IMG/VR virus record: IMGVR_UViG_3300031841_001880
Coordinates: 1-24,113 of that record
Direction: 5' to 3' (one strand)
Source of the DNA: a virus
Length of the DNA stretch: 24,113 nt
In this document: positions 9,701-15,064 of the stretch, piece by piece
How the letters are laid out: each line of letters begins with the position of its first letter
How positions within the stretch are numbered: position 1 is the stretch's first letter
The notes under the pieces: model-generated
Databases searched by the model: none
Seen by the model: the letters and a program-made list of their open reading frames with translations, nothing else
Told to the model about the DNA's origin: nothing
Program-made: the position numbers and the translations under genes

Positions 9701-11066
9701 CGGAGTCTACCATGCCCCCCATCTCCGGGTTGTACTTCAAACCCTTCGCCAGTTTGTCCCGCATCTTATCGCGGACCTCATCGACAAGCTGCTCGGGCAG
9801 GTTCTCGTACCAATCGTCGTACTCTTTGCGATAGGCCCTAAGCCACTGCGTATACGCTTCGTCGCCGGGTCGGGACCCCTCTGGCGCCTCCGTAGTTATG
9901 GCCTCGGGGATTCCAACGAGACCCATGCCTTGAGCGGTCTCAATGAAGTCCTGCTCATACCCACGGCCAGAGCCGAGCGGCATGACTTGAGACACGATGT
10001 CAATGAAGTCGCTGACCGGCTCACCAAACATGAGAGCCGTACCGCGAGACAAGGCTTCACGAGCAAGGCCAAGGGTGGTGTACTGCTCTGCCTTGAGCTT
10101 GACGAACTCAGCCTGAGCGCGGTTGAGCTGCTCCGCTTGGTACACGAGGTCGCCGTGCATGCCCAGAAGCTTGATACGGTCCTCCTCGAGGGTGGCCATA
10201 TCGTCTTGGTACATCTTGAACGCGGCCTTGTACGCCTCAAACTCATCGGGGTTGGCGTCGAGGTACTCCTGAGTGTACTTGAGTAGCCCCGCGTGCTTCT
10301 GCTCGATGGCATCCTCGCGAGCGACGTAGGAGTCGAACAGCTTGCGGTAGTCGTTTTCTGCGGCGTTGACGCGCGCGACCTCTTGGTCAATCTGCTCTCG
10401 CGTACCGAACTGCAAGCGGGCTTCCTTGTATCCCTTTTCGGCGCGGGTCAGGACTTCGCTCTGCATCTTATGGCGACGCAAAAAACTGCGCAGCTTTTCT
10501 GTCTCCTCATCCCTGCCGATATCCAGCATCGGGTCGAGGTTGATTTCTATCTCTGCTCCGTCAGCCGACTTAACGTATACCTTGTCGTGGAGGTCGTAGG
10601 GCGAAGTGGTGAAGTCAAAGCCATAGCGCCCGAACTGATAGTTCAGTTCCTTGGCCGTGTCCCTATCGTCGGGGGCATCGATGAGGTCGGGCGTAACCGC
10701 CGCCATCGACATCTCGAAAAACCGGTCCTGTTCTGGCTCGGGCTCCTCAATCTTTTCTCCGGGACCCTTGATGTCTACGCGGGTAGAGACAGGCTTTAAT
10801 TCGGTGTCTAATTCCGGTACGCCATCGACTTGCTCGTCTGCTTCCACCTCTTCGGGAGATGGTGACGGCATAACGTCCAAGGGTAAAGGTTCTTTTTTTT
10901 TTGAGCCGAACGCCTCCTCTAGCTCGGTGACGTCAGTGAACATGCCAGAGGGAATCAGGTCGTAGACGCCCTGCATACCCTGCTGGTCAATGAAAGATTG
11001 CAACTCACTTGCATTGGCGAACATCCCCTCGGGGACCAGTGCCATCAGCTCTTCCGTCTCGTTCAT
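711..11066 (-). CDS. giant virion-associated polyvalent protein (metallopeptidase, two ADP-ribosyltransferase-like modules)
   Basis: A 3451-residue protein, probably packaged and injected. The frame extends to 11135, but the ATG at 11066 is preferred because it forms an ATGA overlap with the upstream stop. In order: a duplicated LxPxGMF motif (residues 10-25 and 37-52), then KKK encoded by a run of ten A; long helical stretches; a Gly/Ala-rich hydrophobic stretch near 650-675; a zincin-type VAHETLHAIM with H1007, E1008 and H1011; two ADP-ribosyltransferase-like modules with HF at 1181 and 1442 and GFYFT tyrosines at 1205 and 1466; a module with ALSPQKDW near 1765 and MDTHA near 1955; a long helical region; hydrophobic segments near 3255-3283 and 3303-3322; and a Lys-rich tail. 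RAAEQ[RK] linkers lie at 1156, 1417, 1616 and 2104. Polyvalent proteins are known phage-injected effectors, thought to counter host defence. No RNA polymerase or lysozyme motif was recognised. The function of the whole is inferred. Confidence 0.85.
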   Translation of the reverse strand: MNETEELMALVPEGMFANASELQSFIDQQGMQGVYDLIPSGMFTDVTELEEAFGSKKKEPLPLDVMPSPSPEEVEADEQVDGVPELDTELKPVSTRVDIKGPGEKIEEPEPEQDRFFEMSMAAVTPDLIDAPDDRDTAKELNYQFGRYGFDFTTSPYDLHDKVYVKSADGAEIEINLDPMLDIGRDEETEKLRSFLRRHKMQSEVLTRAEKGYKEARLQFGTREQIDQEVARVNAAENDYRKLFDSYVAREDAIEQKHAGLLKYTQEYLDANPDEFEAYKAAFKMYQDDMATLEEDRIKLLGMHGDLVYQAEQLNRAQAEFVKLKAEQYTTLGLAREALSRGTALMFGEPVSDFIDIVSQVMPLGSGRGYEQDFIETAQGMGLVGIPEAITTEAPEGSRPGDEAYTQWLRAYRKEYDDWYENLPEQLVDEVRDKMRDKLAKGLKYNPEMGGMVDSAYEGVYRTLGDRKFNEDAYAKAKEDFLSRALLSLLESAPAFISSGGKRGGVKAVSSLVRLKAQAEGALDREFRADPELSKISELEKGAVKEVYGLTIGALERFGFRNAIGRKGIVNGIIMRVLNKAPVGVKAKTLRELVQQEVKSAAARGIISTGASTLAEMATEFEQGYAEVGIKQVYNAMKGKEMFEGADVLSKETFFQALEQGAMGAVGGAILSVPGSIADASTTYDFTKLDDATMATFEFLANPGNRGASKQMFVTDLKNKVNRGELTGQQAKEAEANYEKVVQAYDGMREVEGMTMEEKKQVLGLEVRRQELLRRKEATAAPFQGRIDREISDLNLKIQDALQEREAAPVDVGERARAGERVDEEVREEEAVVTPEAEEEVIPEAAAATNQDRRAYDDGTLEAPRLEQLLSGVADKLRAKGRMTAFQSRLLTENRERVDTLVELKDRSEAEALREEAALDETIETLAPNVESRRVTTVDLNRIQERVVSRAQAAAKAISKVAPNVKFVLHETTAQYNRATGFTGAGVFKDGTVHINLERADNRTVAHETLHAIMLSADGMTLPVVQQVTKRMATSLSKSLDKGSELKKRLDKFIARYDENVRDEEKVAELFGYMADGYANLEAPQKSLIRRYVEKIAETFGVNLPSGWGQQDQDVIDFLNTVSRKVAAGEVITEEEVAVTRATREEQRAETDENLRAAEQKVSDFSMQEIAGMSENGVVGHFTNEAFDKFLPKFMKTGVYGAGFYFTGSTIIGKQYGKGPNATIAFVDTNDMNLVDRDRVATPDELRTAANWLVNNDKVLITGAMEEGINPLDAAMMNLTSTPYDTISERRAKMRDTPTLGELHTNLQANFDEFLIEDDMGVITPVFMEVYPEYQGIVNRETDSGTIVDMVIWDFDAINNNIVKPTRQFAEAAAKGKVSVADFTEIVYEPTVTPEERMAEMEEELIRTKPEAEAALRAAEQRVADFSDEQLQAMADEGVIFHFGPVDITRVIPEKLKRFGLGYGFYFTDYALEDSVFRGLGERVTMADSNELNLLDGDTAITEEQAKALRSAAKTELQEAEEYGDDLGFEESQVLMSIAETRAGEQWYAYFTSSLDDNRKVESELTDEQKATAARLVQEMLGFDGVTYGSDQRNTGVITSAWNFNKLNRAIIPPTRAAEQRIDIDAVRTRSRAGNRVSKGLATYSVKGEQQVEEIENLTRDYVREQAPKAYIKNANVIAKYPLVRGVKEFGDITTVEQADELYDIYTQQTMDNLRWMMETYPDEFSEISTLWYDGANKIANELATEFDVTPEQAAGILAALSPQKDWYQNAHLARLLLEAFADNPVMTRKMVNYQREFTKGKIAEKKKALKKARAAKGKSRAKAKVDKFNKDKARLLNDIAVAEALLESIAALEGTRMLDADPSMIGYYVRLHSETTKQPSYPVISPDGEMAGPALKDDGETAKWAWGSYNEIGKGVSINLNGSPENITLSLGQQHKVRNFFNNIIDPMSAEGDVTMDTHAIAVSLLKPLSTKSAEVEHNFGSKGVSNSGAKGIKGTYYANQEAYQMLAEEMGLLPRQVQSVTWEAVRGLFTDKFKANKENVKAINQIWENYADGKITIDEARAQVLERAGGVNPPVWAESVQGELGRGVREGRERGAGRTGGRAAEQRVADVVERYKFRPEGSLIGDSRLAAELGRNLERYGFGVEQFGDRMNRFFIVDADGRRVDPKKLVAEDRADELEEMEMRAEERAAQEARELAEREQELFETEEAPFLETIFPESDLPAREQKDDLDKSGPTELDRLVAYAKERGYSNAAILLARPEAQPAIDAYEEAEKRMLKELNGVIKKTRARVDATEKRVLESALGYLQGSKFYADATDVGRELMVRGLREKLGVREKRAPSAKRIVSGPVERVTLTVREALNNQLKSEARGARAAAAASKAVLKQMAADITELQREGKITAKQAATVIRRFASVNVFNPVAVDNFLDYMAKVFADAEYASDMARLRKMRPTAKKNVKRKLGRQPELISDILTVLAIDPTRIPVDTLPQYRNLLDIMSKRRAVLELPDIIDLVSDVKSILDAVNEEQSLADELADIFEAFDAKVPTKAGGINFNETLKAMVAAEVITDADATLMRKYKSDIVDTSRAEKTEEQLEVEAKEMRSIIRGSELSINRLGTRLDRDAARKFEKLLKTEAVNELNNRQLENLLRVIDNINNGYLTHSAQLAIERMEAKNRARSLNEALEGAKLNTIRQIGGALTNVKDARLGAIVRNPLELIDQVFGNFKTTPIYDATFRPIAEAAAAMMTEKGKIDERLTKAQIAVAKSHKRSPNAIVRSKYLMTTYLLQLEHESNPGNKQTPSAMAFLDATIKAAEDGTTTKYNKADIGILKGIRDKYTKGKEIDAEAIYSDFNAAERNALKTVQEINIELTPKAEFASSVVRGAAIEPILNYLHHSVLPDESLRTDKTDALRVSEAYNQRMRPSTRAKTFVDRTPGAKPIEFDIMATVNRGANQTLTDFYLTEPIRTARKALNETETENKEVLRSITNAVDGAVRNALERSVTTSNLAEKALDLVAKQGYRTMLASIPRFASELISNLSYVALADPAAFEQGIKYRDYFGVDGADIMTNVGSAQTKRVYPSERLSGRMVDTSVMSGHMGSTGSRAGRESLNSLGQMLNYAQEYPNAVALVADGLISTPDKLIMRPLWFGAFAKAFKAETGRDVDYDAIARNDEAYMTEFAEAIEAAKREADRVSAQAGATDNPFMGIQKGKSKGEMKPLMQTLRIANNFMSRFIIYEFTAARTGIQAAVGNGTITQEQGVRLFAAVLARMTLYSLLTPILSDMFTSLFTDVPEEDEEPDQLFTRALLSGLTTMAGGVMGQLGRIPVNYGVEYVNENYLDFLRDGEYDPYDDYLQFNNVPDFKRGTDFADFMFPLMGAGAPMARTTELGFKTIGREGKKRATRERYAREQTQRLPLEVLGNLGLIPFYRDVRKVLITDMYGDMDKKKKGGIMAN
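10893..10902 (-). other. A10 homopolymer (possible slippage site) in the giant gene
   Basis: The minus-strand coding sequence has ten consecutive A (TCA AAA AAA AAA G), encoding S55 and K56-K58 just after the N-terminal duplicated motif. Loss of one A would shift into a frame that stops 27 codons later, giving an 85-residue product. Such runs are known transcriptional slippage sites, but use of this one is not shown by the sequence; an assembly or sequencing length error is possible in principle but unlikely, because the frame stays open on both sides. Confidence 0.4.
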
Positions 11067-13012
11067 CTTCCTGTATAATAAGCTGCGTATTCTGCTGCTG
11101 TTCCGCCGGGGTTTTTCGACGACCACTCGGTCCATCTCATCTTCTCCACATTGGGCTCGATACCAAAGCGTTCGCGGAAACCTTTGTTGTTCAACTCGTC
11201 ATAGTTAGGGATGACCGCCTTGAGTTGCTCTTCAGTGATGCGCGTACCACGGTTGTCGCTGATGAGCTGGTTCAAGTTCAGCAACACCTGTTGCAGGTCT
11301 ACATCCTCATCAATCAGGACGGCCTGCGGGAACATCGACGGGACGTTCAACTTAATAGCGTCTTTCGAGCCACCGAAAAGGGCCCTAGACACTCCTACGG
11401 TTTCGTACCCCACCTCAGCGTCCTCGATGCCCATCTGTTGCATCACCGTCATTTGCTTTGGGGCAATACTCTCGGCCCCCTCTTCGGGCTCGGTAGTGGC
11501 AATGAACAAAGACTTGGGCGAACCCGAACCGGTCTCTCCAGTCTCGGGGTCTTTGATGACAAGGTCCTCTTTCACCTCATCGAAGTCAAGGGTTTCCTCG
11601 ATGCCCGCGACAGAGCCAAGGGTATGGCGTTTCAGACCCTCGTCATATACGCCAGCTTTCTTTAGTGCGTCCGGGAGGTTGACGGCCTTGTCTTTGTACA
11701 CCGCGTTGATGATGGACTCTACGAAAAGCTCAGCCTTGTCACCCTTGGTGATGGGAGTCAAGTCGCCGTCCTTCATGCGGATGACAATCTCTTCGTCACG
11801 CAACTCAATCTTGCGGACGTTGGGGTTGAGCTGTTGGATATAGCTCACGGCAGCGTCGACGTCCTCCTGCGACTCACCCGGTTTCAAGGAGTGCAGCTTG
11901 CGGATATTGGTGACCACATCGACGGTGCGCTGGGCACCGAGGCGCGTCTTGCGCTCGGTGTCTGTCTCCCCCTGCACCGTCCTAGCGGTCTCAATCCTGT
12001 CGTAGCGGAAATTGAGGTCGTCCTTAGCCCAATCCCTAGCGGCCTGTCGCTGCTCCTTGGCGATACGGATGAGCGCGTCTACGTCGGTGCCTTCGCTGAA
12101 ATTCTTGCGGCGCTCGGCGGGGCTCATCTGCTCCACCTGCTCCACCACCTCGACCAGAGGGACTTGCGCCCCGCTGCCCGGCTGTCGCGGGTCGAGGATG
12201 GAAGTGAGGACCTTGTTCGGGTCATCGCCCGGAGAGAACGAAGTGGTGTATCCCGGAAGATACTTTGTCAATACGGTGCTGTGCGCCAAGGGGCCAGCAA
12301 GGACCTCGTCGACGAGCGAGCCCTCGTACTCAGCAAAGCCCGGCTGCTCCCTGACGTCCTCCACTCTTAGACCTGCGGCCCGCTGCTCCTCGATGTAGCG
12401 CCCTAACTGGGCAACTTGGCTTTCCATCGCCCCGTCGATATCGTAGGCATTGAAGTACTGCTTGGTGATGGCGTTCATCTCCGCAACACTCATGGTCTGC
12501 CCCGTGGCATCGTTTACCATGGTGACGTTGCCGTACATATCGATGACGGGAGTGACGTTTGCGAAGTTGCCGAAGCCCTCTACGGCGGCCATACCCTCCC
12601 ACTCAAACACAAGGGAGTCGTCGTCCTGCATGCGCTTCATCTTGTCCGCATATACGCTCTGATAGTCGGTGACCATATCGTACAGGCCCGTTACGCTGGC
12701 CTTTTGGTTCTCGATATAGTTCATGTACTCCGACGGCTTGATATCGCCGGACTTCAAGAGCTTGTTCATGCGGAGCGTCTCCTCCGTCGTCTGGTCTACG
12801 AGGCTGGCCGTAAAGCTATTGGCGTTGGCATGCTGCCCCATCGGGGCCTCATTAATCTTGGTCACCAACTCATCGGTGGCCTTGTCTATCTCCGCCCGCT
12901 TCTTGTCGCGCTCGACGCTAATTTTCCCAATCTCATCGGAGAACTTCTTGCTGACGTCAGCCCAGTTGACCTGCGACGAAAGGTCGCGCCCTGCGTACTT
13001 GTAATAGGTCAT
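11063..13012 (-). CDS. internal virion (ejection) protein, putative
   Basis: A 649-residue protein without signal peptide or clear membrane segments. It is largely helical and charged, with a coiled-coil-prone N-terminus (residues about 15-50), acidic middle segments and a polar, Gly-rich C-terminus (WSSKNPGGTAAEYAAYYTGR). No enzyme motif was recognised. It starts with an ATGA overlap at 13009-13012 and ends with another at 11063-11066, so it is translated between a small Ala-rich protein and the giant protein. This order, after the nozzle and before the largest protein, is that of the internal virion or ejection proteins of short-tailed phages such as the T7 gp14-gp15-gp16 set. The role is inferred from position and composition only. 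Confidence 0.75.
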   Translation of the reverse strand: MTYYKYAGRDLSSQVNWADVSKKFSDEIGKISVERDKKRAEIDKATDELVTKINEAPMGQHANANSFTASLVDQTTEETLRMNKLLKSGDIKPSEYMNYIENQKASVTGLYDMVTDYQSVYADKMKRMQDDDSLVFEWEGMAAVEGFGNFANVTPVIDMYGNVTMVNDATGQTMSVAEMNAITKQYFNAYDIDGAMESQVAQLGRYIEEQRAAGLRVEDVREQPGFAEYEGSLVDEVLAGPLAHSTVLTKYLPGYTTSFSPGDDPNKVLTSILDPRQPGSGAQVPLVEVVEQVEQMSPAERRKNFSEGTDVDALIRIAKEQRQAARDWAKDDLNFRYDRIETARTVQGETDTERKTRLGAQRTVDVVTNIRKLHSLKPGESQEDVDAAVSYIQQLNPNVRKIELRDEEIVIRMKDGDLTPITKGDKAELFVESIINAVYKDKAVNLPDALKKAGVYDEGLKRHTLGSVAGIEETLDFDEVKEDLVIKDPETGETGSGSPKSLFIATTEPEEGAESIAPKQMTVMQQMGIEDAEVGYETVGVSRALFGGSKDAIKLNVPSMFPQAVLIDEDVDLQQVLLNLNQLISDNRGTRITEEQLKAVIPNYDELNNKGFRERFGIEPNVEKMRWTEWSSKNPGGTAAEYAAYYTGR

Positions 13013-13794
13013 CGCGTGGGAAGTGTGCCGCCGAAGGAACTAAACAAACCTTGGTACGGGTCGTATGGATTTGGCATCGACTGCTGGACTCCGCTTTGGT
13101 ACAGGTTAAATTGACTGGGAGCACCAAACTGACTCTGCTGTAGCGTGGGTGCGCCGAGTCGAGCCTCAACAGATGGGCTCATGGAATAATCAATCCTCTG
13201 ATTTCCCACCGTATCCACCTTTGGCGCACCACCACCAGTATACAGCGGCGCCATCTGATACCCTGCTGCTGCGGCTTGGGTTATGCCCTCGAAACCTTGG
13301 GTGATGGCTGCTGCCCGAAGCTTCTCCGCGTTGGCTGCGGCCTCCTGAGCACCGGCTACCTCTTCAAGGCTCAAGCCCATACCGATATCGGCAAGGCGAG
13401 CCTCTTCAGCAATTACAGCTTCCTCGATAGCACTGAGGTCCTGCCCCATAGCTGAACGGATGCGGGCTTGCTCCGCCGCTTGGGCCATAGCGACGCGGCC
13501 TGCCGTAGGTGCGGCCCCGCGCTCGGCGCCCTCGACGCCAGCTTGCAAAGCCTGAGCTCCCGTAACCAAAGCCGCCTCACGAGCCAGCTCGTACGGCTCC
13601 TTCTGGATAGAGAGAGCCTCCATGACGTTGACGTCAAGGCGCTTGCGGGCCTCCTTCATAGCCCGGTCGGCCTCCTCCTCGGCTTGAATCTGCTTCTTCT
13701 TCTGCTTCGCCGCCTGACTGAACGAACTCGCAGACCCGGCGATACCAGATGCGGCTTGGACACCAAGGGCGATTTTCGCGATTATACCTGACAT
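13009..13794 (-). CDS. small Ala/Gln-rich internal virion protein, putative
   Basis: A 261-residue protein starting MSGIIAKIALGVQAASG. The frame is open up to 13902, but that extension lies inside the preceding cupin gene and reads as shadow sequence, so the ATG at 13794 is chosen; it gives a 13-nt overlap with the upstream stop. The N-terminus is a short hydrophobic Gly/Ala-rich helix followed by a basic coiled coil (KQKKKQIQAEEEADRAMKEA). The middle is Ala-rich and helical, and the C-terminus is Gln/Pro/Gly-rich and probably disordered. This resembles the small gp14-type ejection proteins of podoviruses, which insert in the outer membrane, and it sits first in the ejection block. Similarity is one of composition and position, not of a clear sequence motif. 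Confidence 0.72.
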   Translation of the reverse strand: MSGIIAKIALGVQAASGIAGSASSFSQAAKQKKKQIQAEEEADRAMKEARKRLDVNVMEALSIQKEPYELAREAALVTGAQALQAGVEGAERGAAPTAGRVAMAQAAEQARIRSAMGQDLSAIEEAVIAEEARLADIGMGLSLEEVAGAQEAAANAEKLRAAAITQGFEGITQAAAAGYQMAPLYTGGGAPKVDTVGNQRIDYSMSPSVEARLGAPTLQQSQFGAPSQFNLYQSGVQQSMPNPYDPYQGLFSSFGGTLPTR

Positions 13795-14264
13795 AGTTTC
13801 TTTTGGATTACGGACTCCGGAAGTTCCCGGAAGTCCATGGTATACACCTCTTTCTCCGCCTCCTCTACCGTCTCCGCATCGGTGCGGTATACGCACACCC
13901 ACTTTGTGTCCTCGTGGATATAGGCCACGCGCTGAGTACCCACCTCGGTATGGACCACCATAGGCGCCTTGATGCGCTTGACTGTGCCGTCGTCGAGGAG
14001 CAAAGACATATCGCCCTCCATAAAGAAGGACGGGTGGTTCTGCTTGTGGATGAAGCTGATGACGAGGTCTCCGGCGGGCATAAAAACCTCGCGGGTGTAC
14101 AGACCGTTTTCCAGCTTATGCGTAACTGGACACGCAGCCTGCATGGCCTCGGTATGGTGTTCCACACAACCTTCGACACCCCGGATAGCCTTGTACAAAT
14201 CCTCAATGGATTCCCAAAGCAGGCCGCGCTGAGTGTGAACGTGATGCAGAATCTCTTCCATCAA
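13782..14264 (-). CDS. cupin-fold phage protein
   Basis: A 160-residue protein. After a helical N-terminus (residues 1-40) it shows a single cupin-like beta-barrel pattern: alternating beta strands with MPAGDLVIS, the motif HKQNHPSFFMEG at 73-84, then VVHTEVGTQRVAYIHEDTKW with H105 and H117. The histidines could bind a metal ion, as in other cupins. Small cupin proteins of this type recur in virion modules of marine phages, but their role is unknown; it could be structural or an enzyme or assembly factor. It begins ATGATG, 14 nt after the previous stop, with an AT-rich spacer and no clear ribosome-binding site. The second ATG (14261) is an equally possible start. It overlaps the following gene by 13 nt. 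Confidence 0.72.
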   Translation of the reverse strand: MMEEILHHVHTQRGLLWESIEDLYKAIRGVEGCVEHHTEAMQAACPVTHKLENGLYTREVFMPAGDLVISFIHKQNHPSFFMEGDMSLLLDDGTVKRIKAPMVVHTEVGTQRVAYIHEDTKWVCVYRTDAETVEEAEKEVYTMDFRELPESVIQKKLCQV

Positions 14265-14278
14265 TATAAAAGTACGAT

Positions 14279-15064
14279 TTACCCCGGATACGACTTCATG
14301 ACCTCACTCTTGGCTACGAACATCTCCACCGCCGTGGTGTCTTCGTTGGTCAAAGTGAACACGCCGTAGTGTCCGAGGATGCCGTGCGACTCCGCCACTT
14401 GGTTCTTGATGCCAAGCCACAGGTCGGTGTTGCCGCCGGGTGTGCCGGAGCCGTCGTGGGTCACGCGGTTGATGCCAGCGGGCAAGTCGACCTCGATATT
14501 GTTCACGTATCCAGCGAACGTAATCGCCGTAAACGGAGACGGAGAGAAGTAGAACGCGTCGCCCACGCTGAGGATGCTACCGATGCTGACAGTGGCCGGG
14601 AAGTTGACCACGTTGCCAACCACGGTAGTGCTCTGGCCGATACCATTCAGGGAGCGCAGCGCATACTCGTCAGGGTCGGCGGGGTTGGTGCCTTGGTTGC
14701 GGACGAAAGCAAAGAAGTCGCCTTCCTTCTCCTCAAAGTATGAGGCGTTGATGAAGCCCGTGTCTTGCTGGTCCGAGACGAGGGTGGCGGACCAAGGGCG
14801 GTTGCCCTCCACGGCCAGCGTCTTGAAAATCTTGTTGACGATGGGCTCGTCGTTGAAGACACTCTCGATGCGGCTGGAGTCGAGGTTCGGGTCGTAGGTG
14901 CCGTAGAACGTATTGCGCTCCTCGTTGGTGTTGTGACGCCACAGGTTGCCGCCGCTGAACGTATACAGGTACTGGTTCATACCCTGAATCCACTCCGGGT
15001 AGTACGAGTAGAACGAAGGCCATCCCTCAGCAGGCGGGCTGTATGTCAACGTGTAGCTTGGCAT
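14279..15064 (-). CDS. tail nozzle-associated structural protein
   Basis: A 261-residue beta-rich protein. The N-terminal part carries the pattern GWPSFYSYYPEW...GGNLWRHN...RNTFYG (about residues 13-55), followed by VFNDEPIVNKIFKT and a beta-rich C-terminus. I associate this pattern with the terminal part of large nozzle/structural proteins, or a separate gene just after them, in crAss-like and marine phages. The start codon shares one base with the stop of the 1706-residue nozzle gene (TAATG at 15062-15066), so the two proteins should be made together and probably act in the same tail assembly. No catalytic motif is visible. Confidence 0.72.
   Translation of the reverse strand: MPSYTLTYSPPAEGWPSFYSYYPEWIQGMNQYLYTFSGGNLWRHNTNEERNTFYGTYDPNLDSSRIESVFNDEPIVNKIFKTLAVEGNRPWSATLVSDQQDTGFINASYFEEKEGDFFAFVRNQGTNPADPDEYALRSLNGIGQSTTVVGNVVNFPATVSIGSILSVGDAFYFSPSPFTAITFAGYVNNIEVDLPAGINRVTHDGSGTPGGNTDLWLGIKNQVAESHGILGHYGVFTLTNEDTTAVEMFVAKSEVMKSYPG

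Noticed and set aside
711-11066. Giant protein as a virion RNA polymerase of the crAss or N4 type
   Set aside because: I found no DFDGD-like catalytic aspartate motif; the closest string, DADGRR, does not fit.
11067-11135. Upstream start of the giant gene giving 23 more residues
   Set aside because: The extension lies inside the preceding gene; the ATG at 11066 forms an exact ATGA overlap like the other junctions and is followed directly by the repeated motif.
13795-13902. Upstream start of the small Ala-rich protein giving 36 more residues
   Set aside because: The extension is in the coding region of the cupin gene and reads as Gly/Arg-rich shadow; the ATG at 13794 starts a sensible hydrophobic helix.
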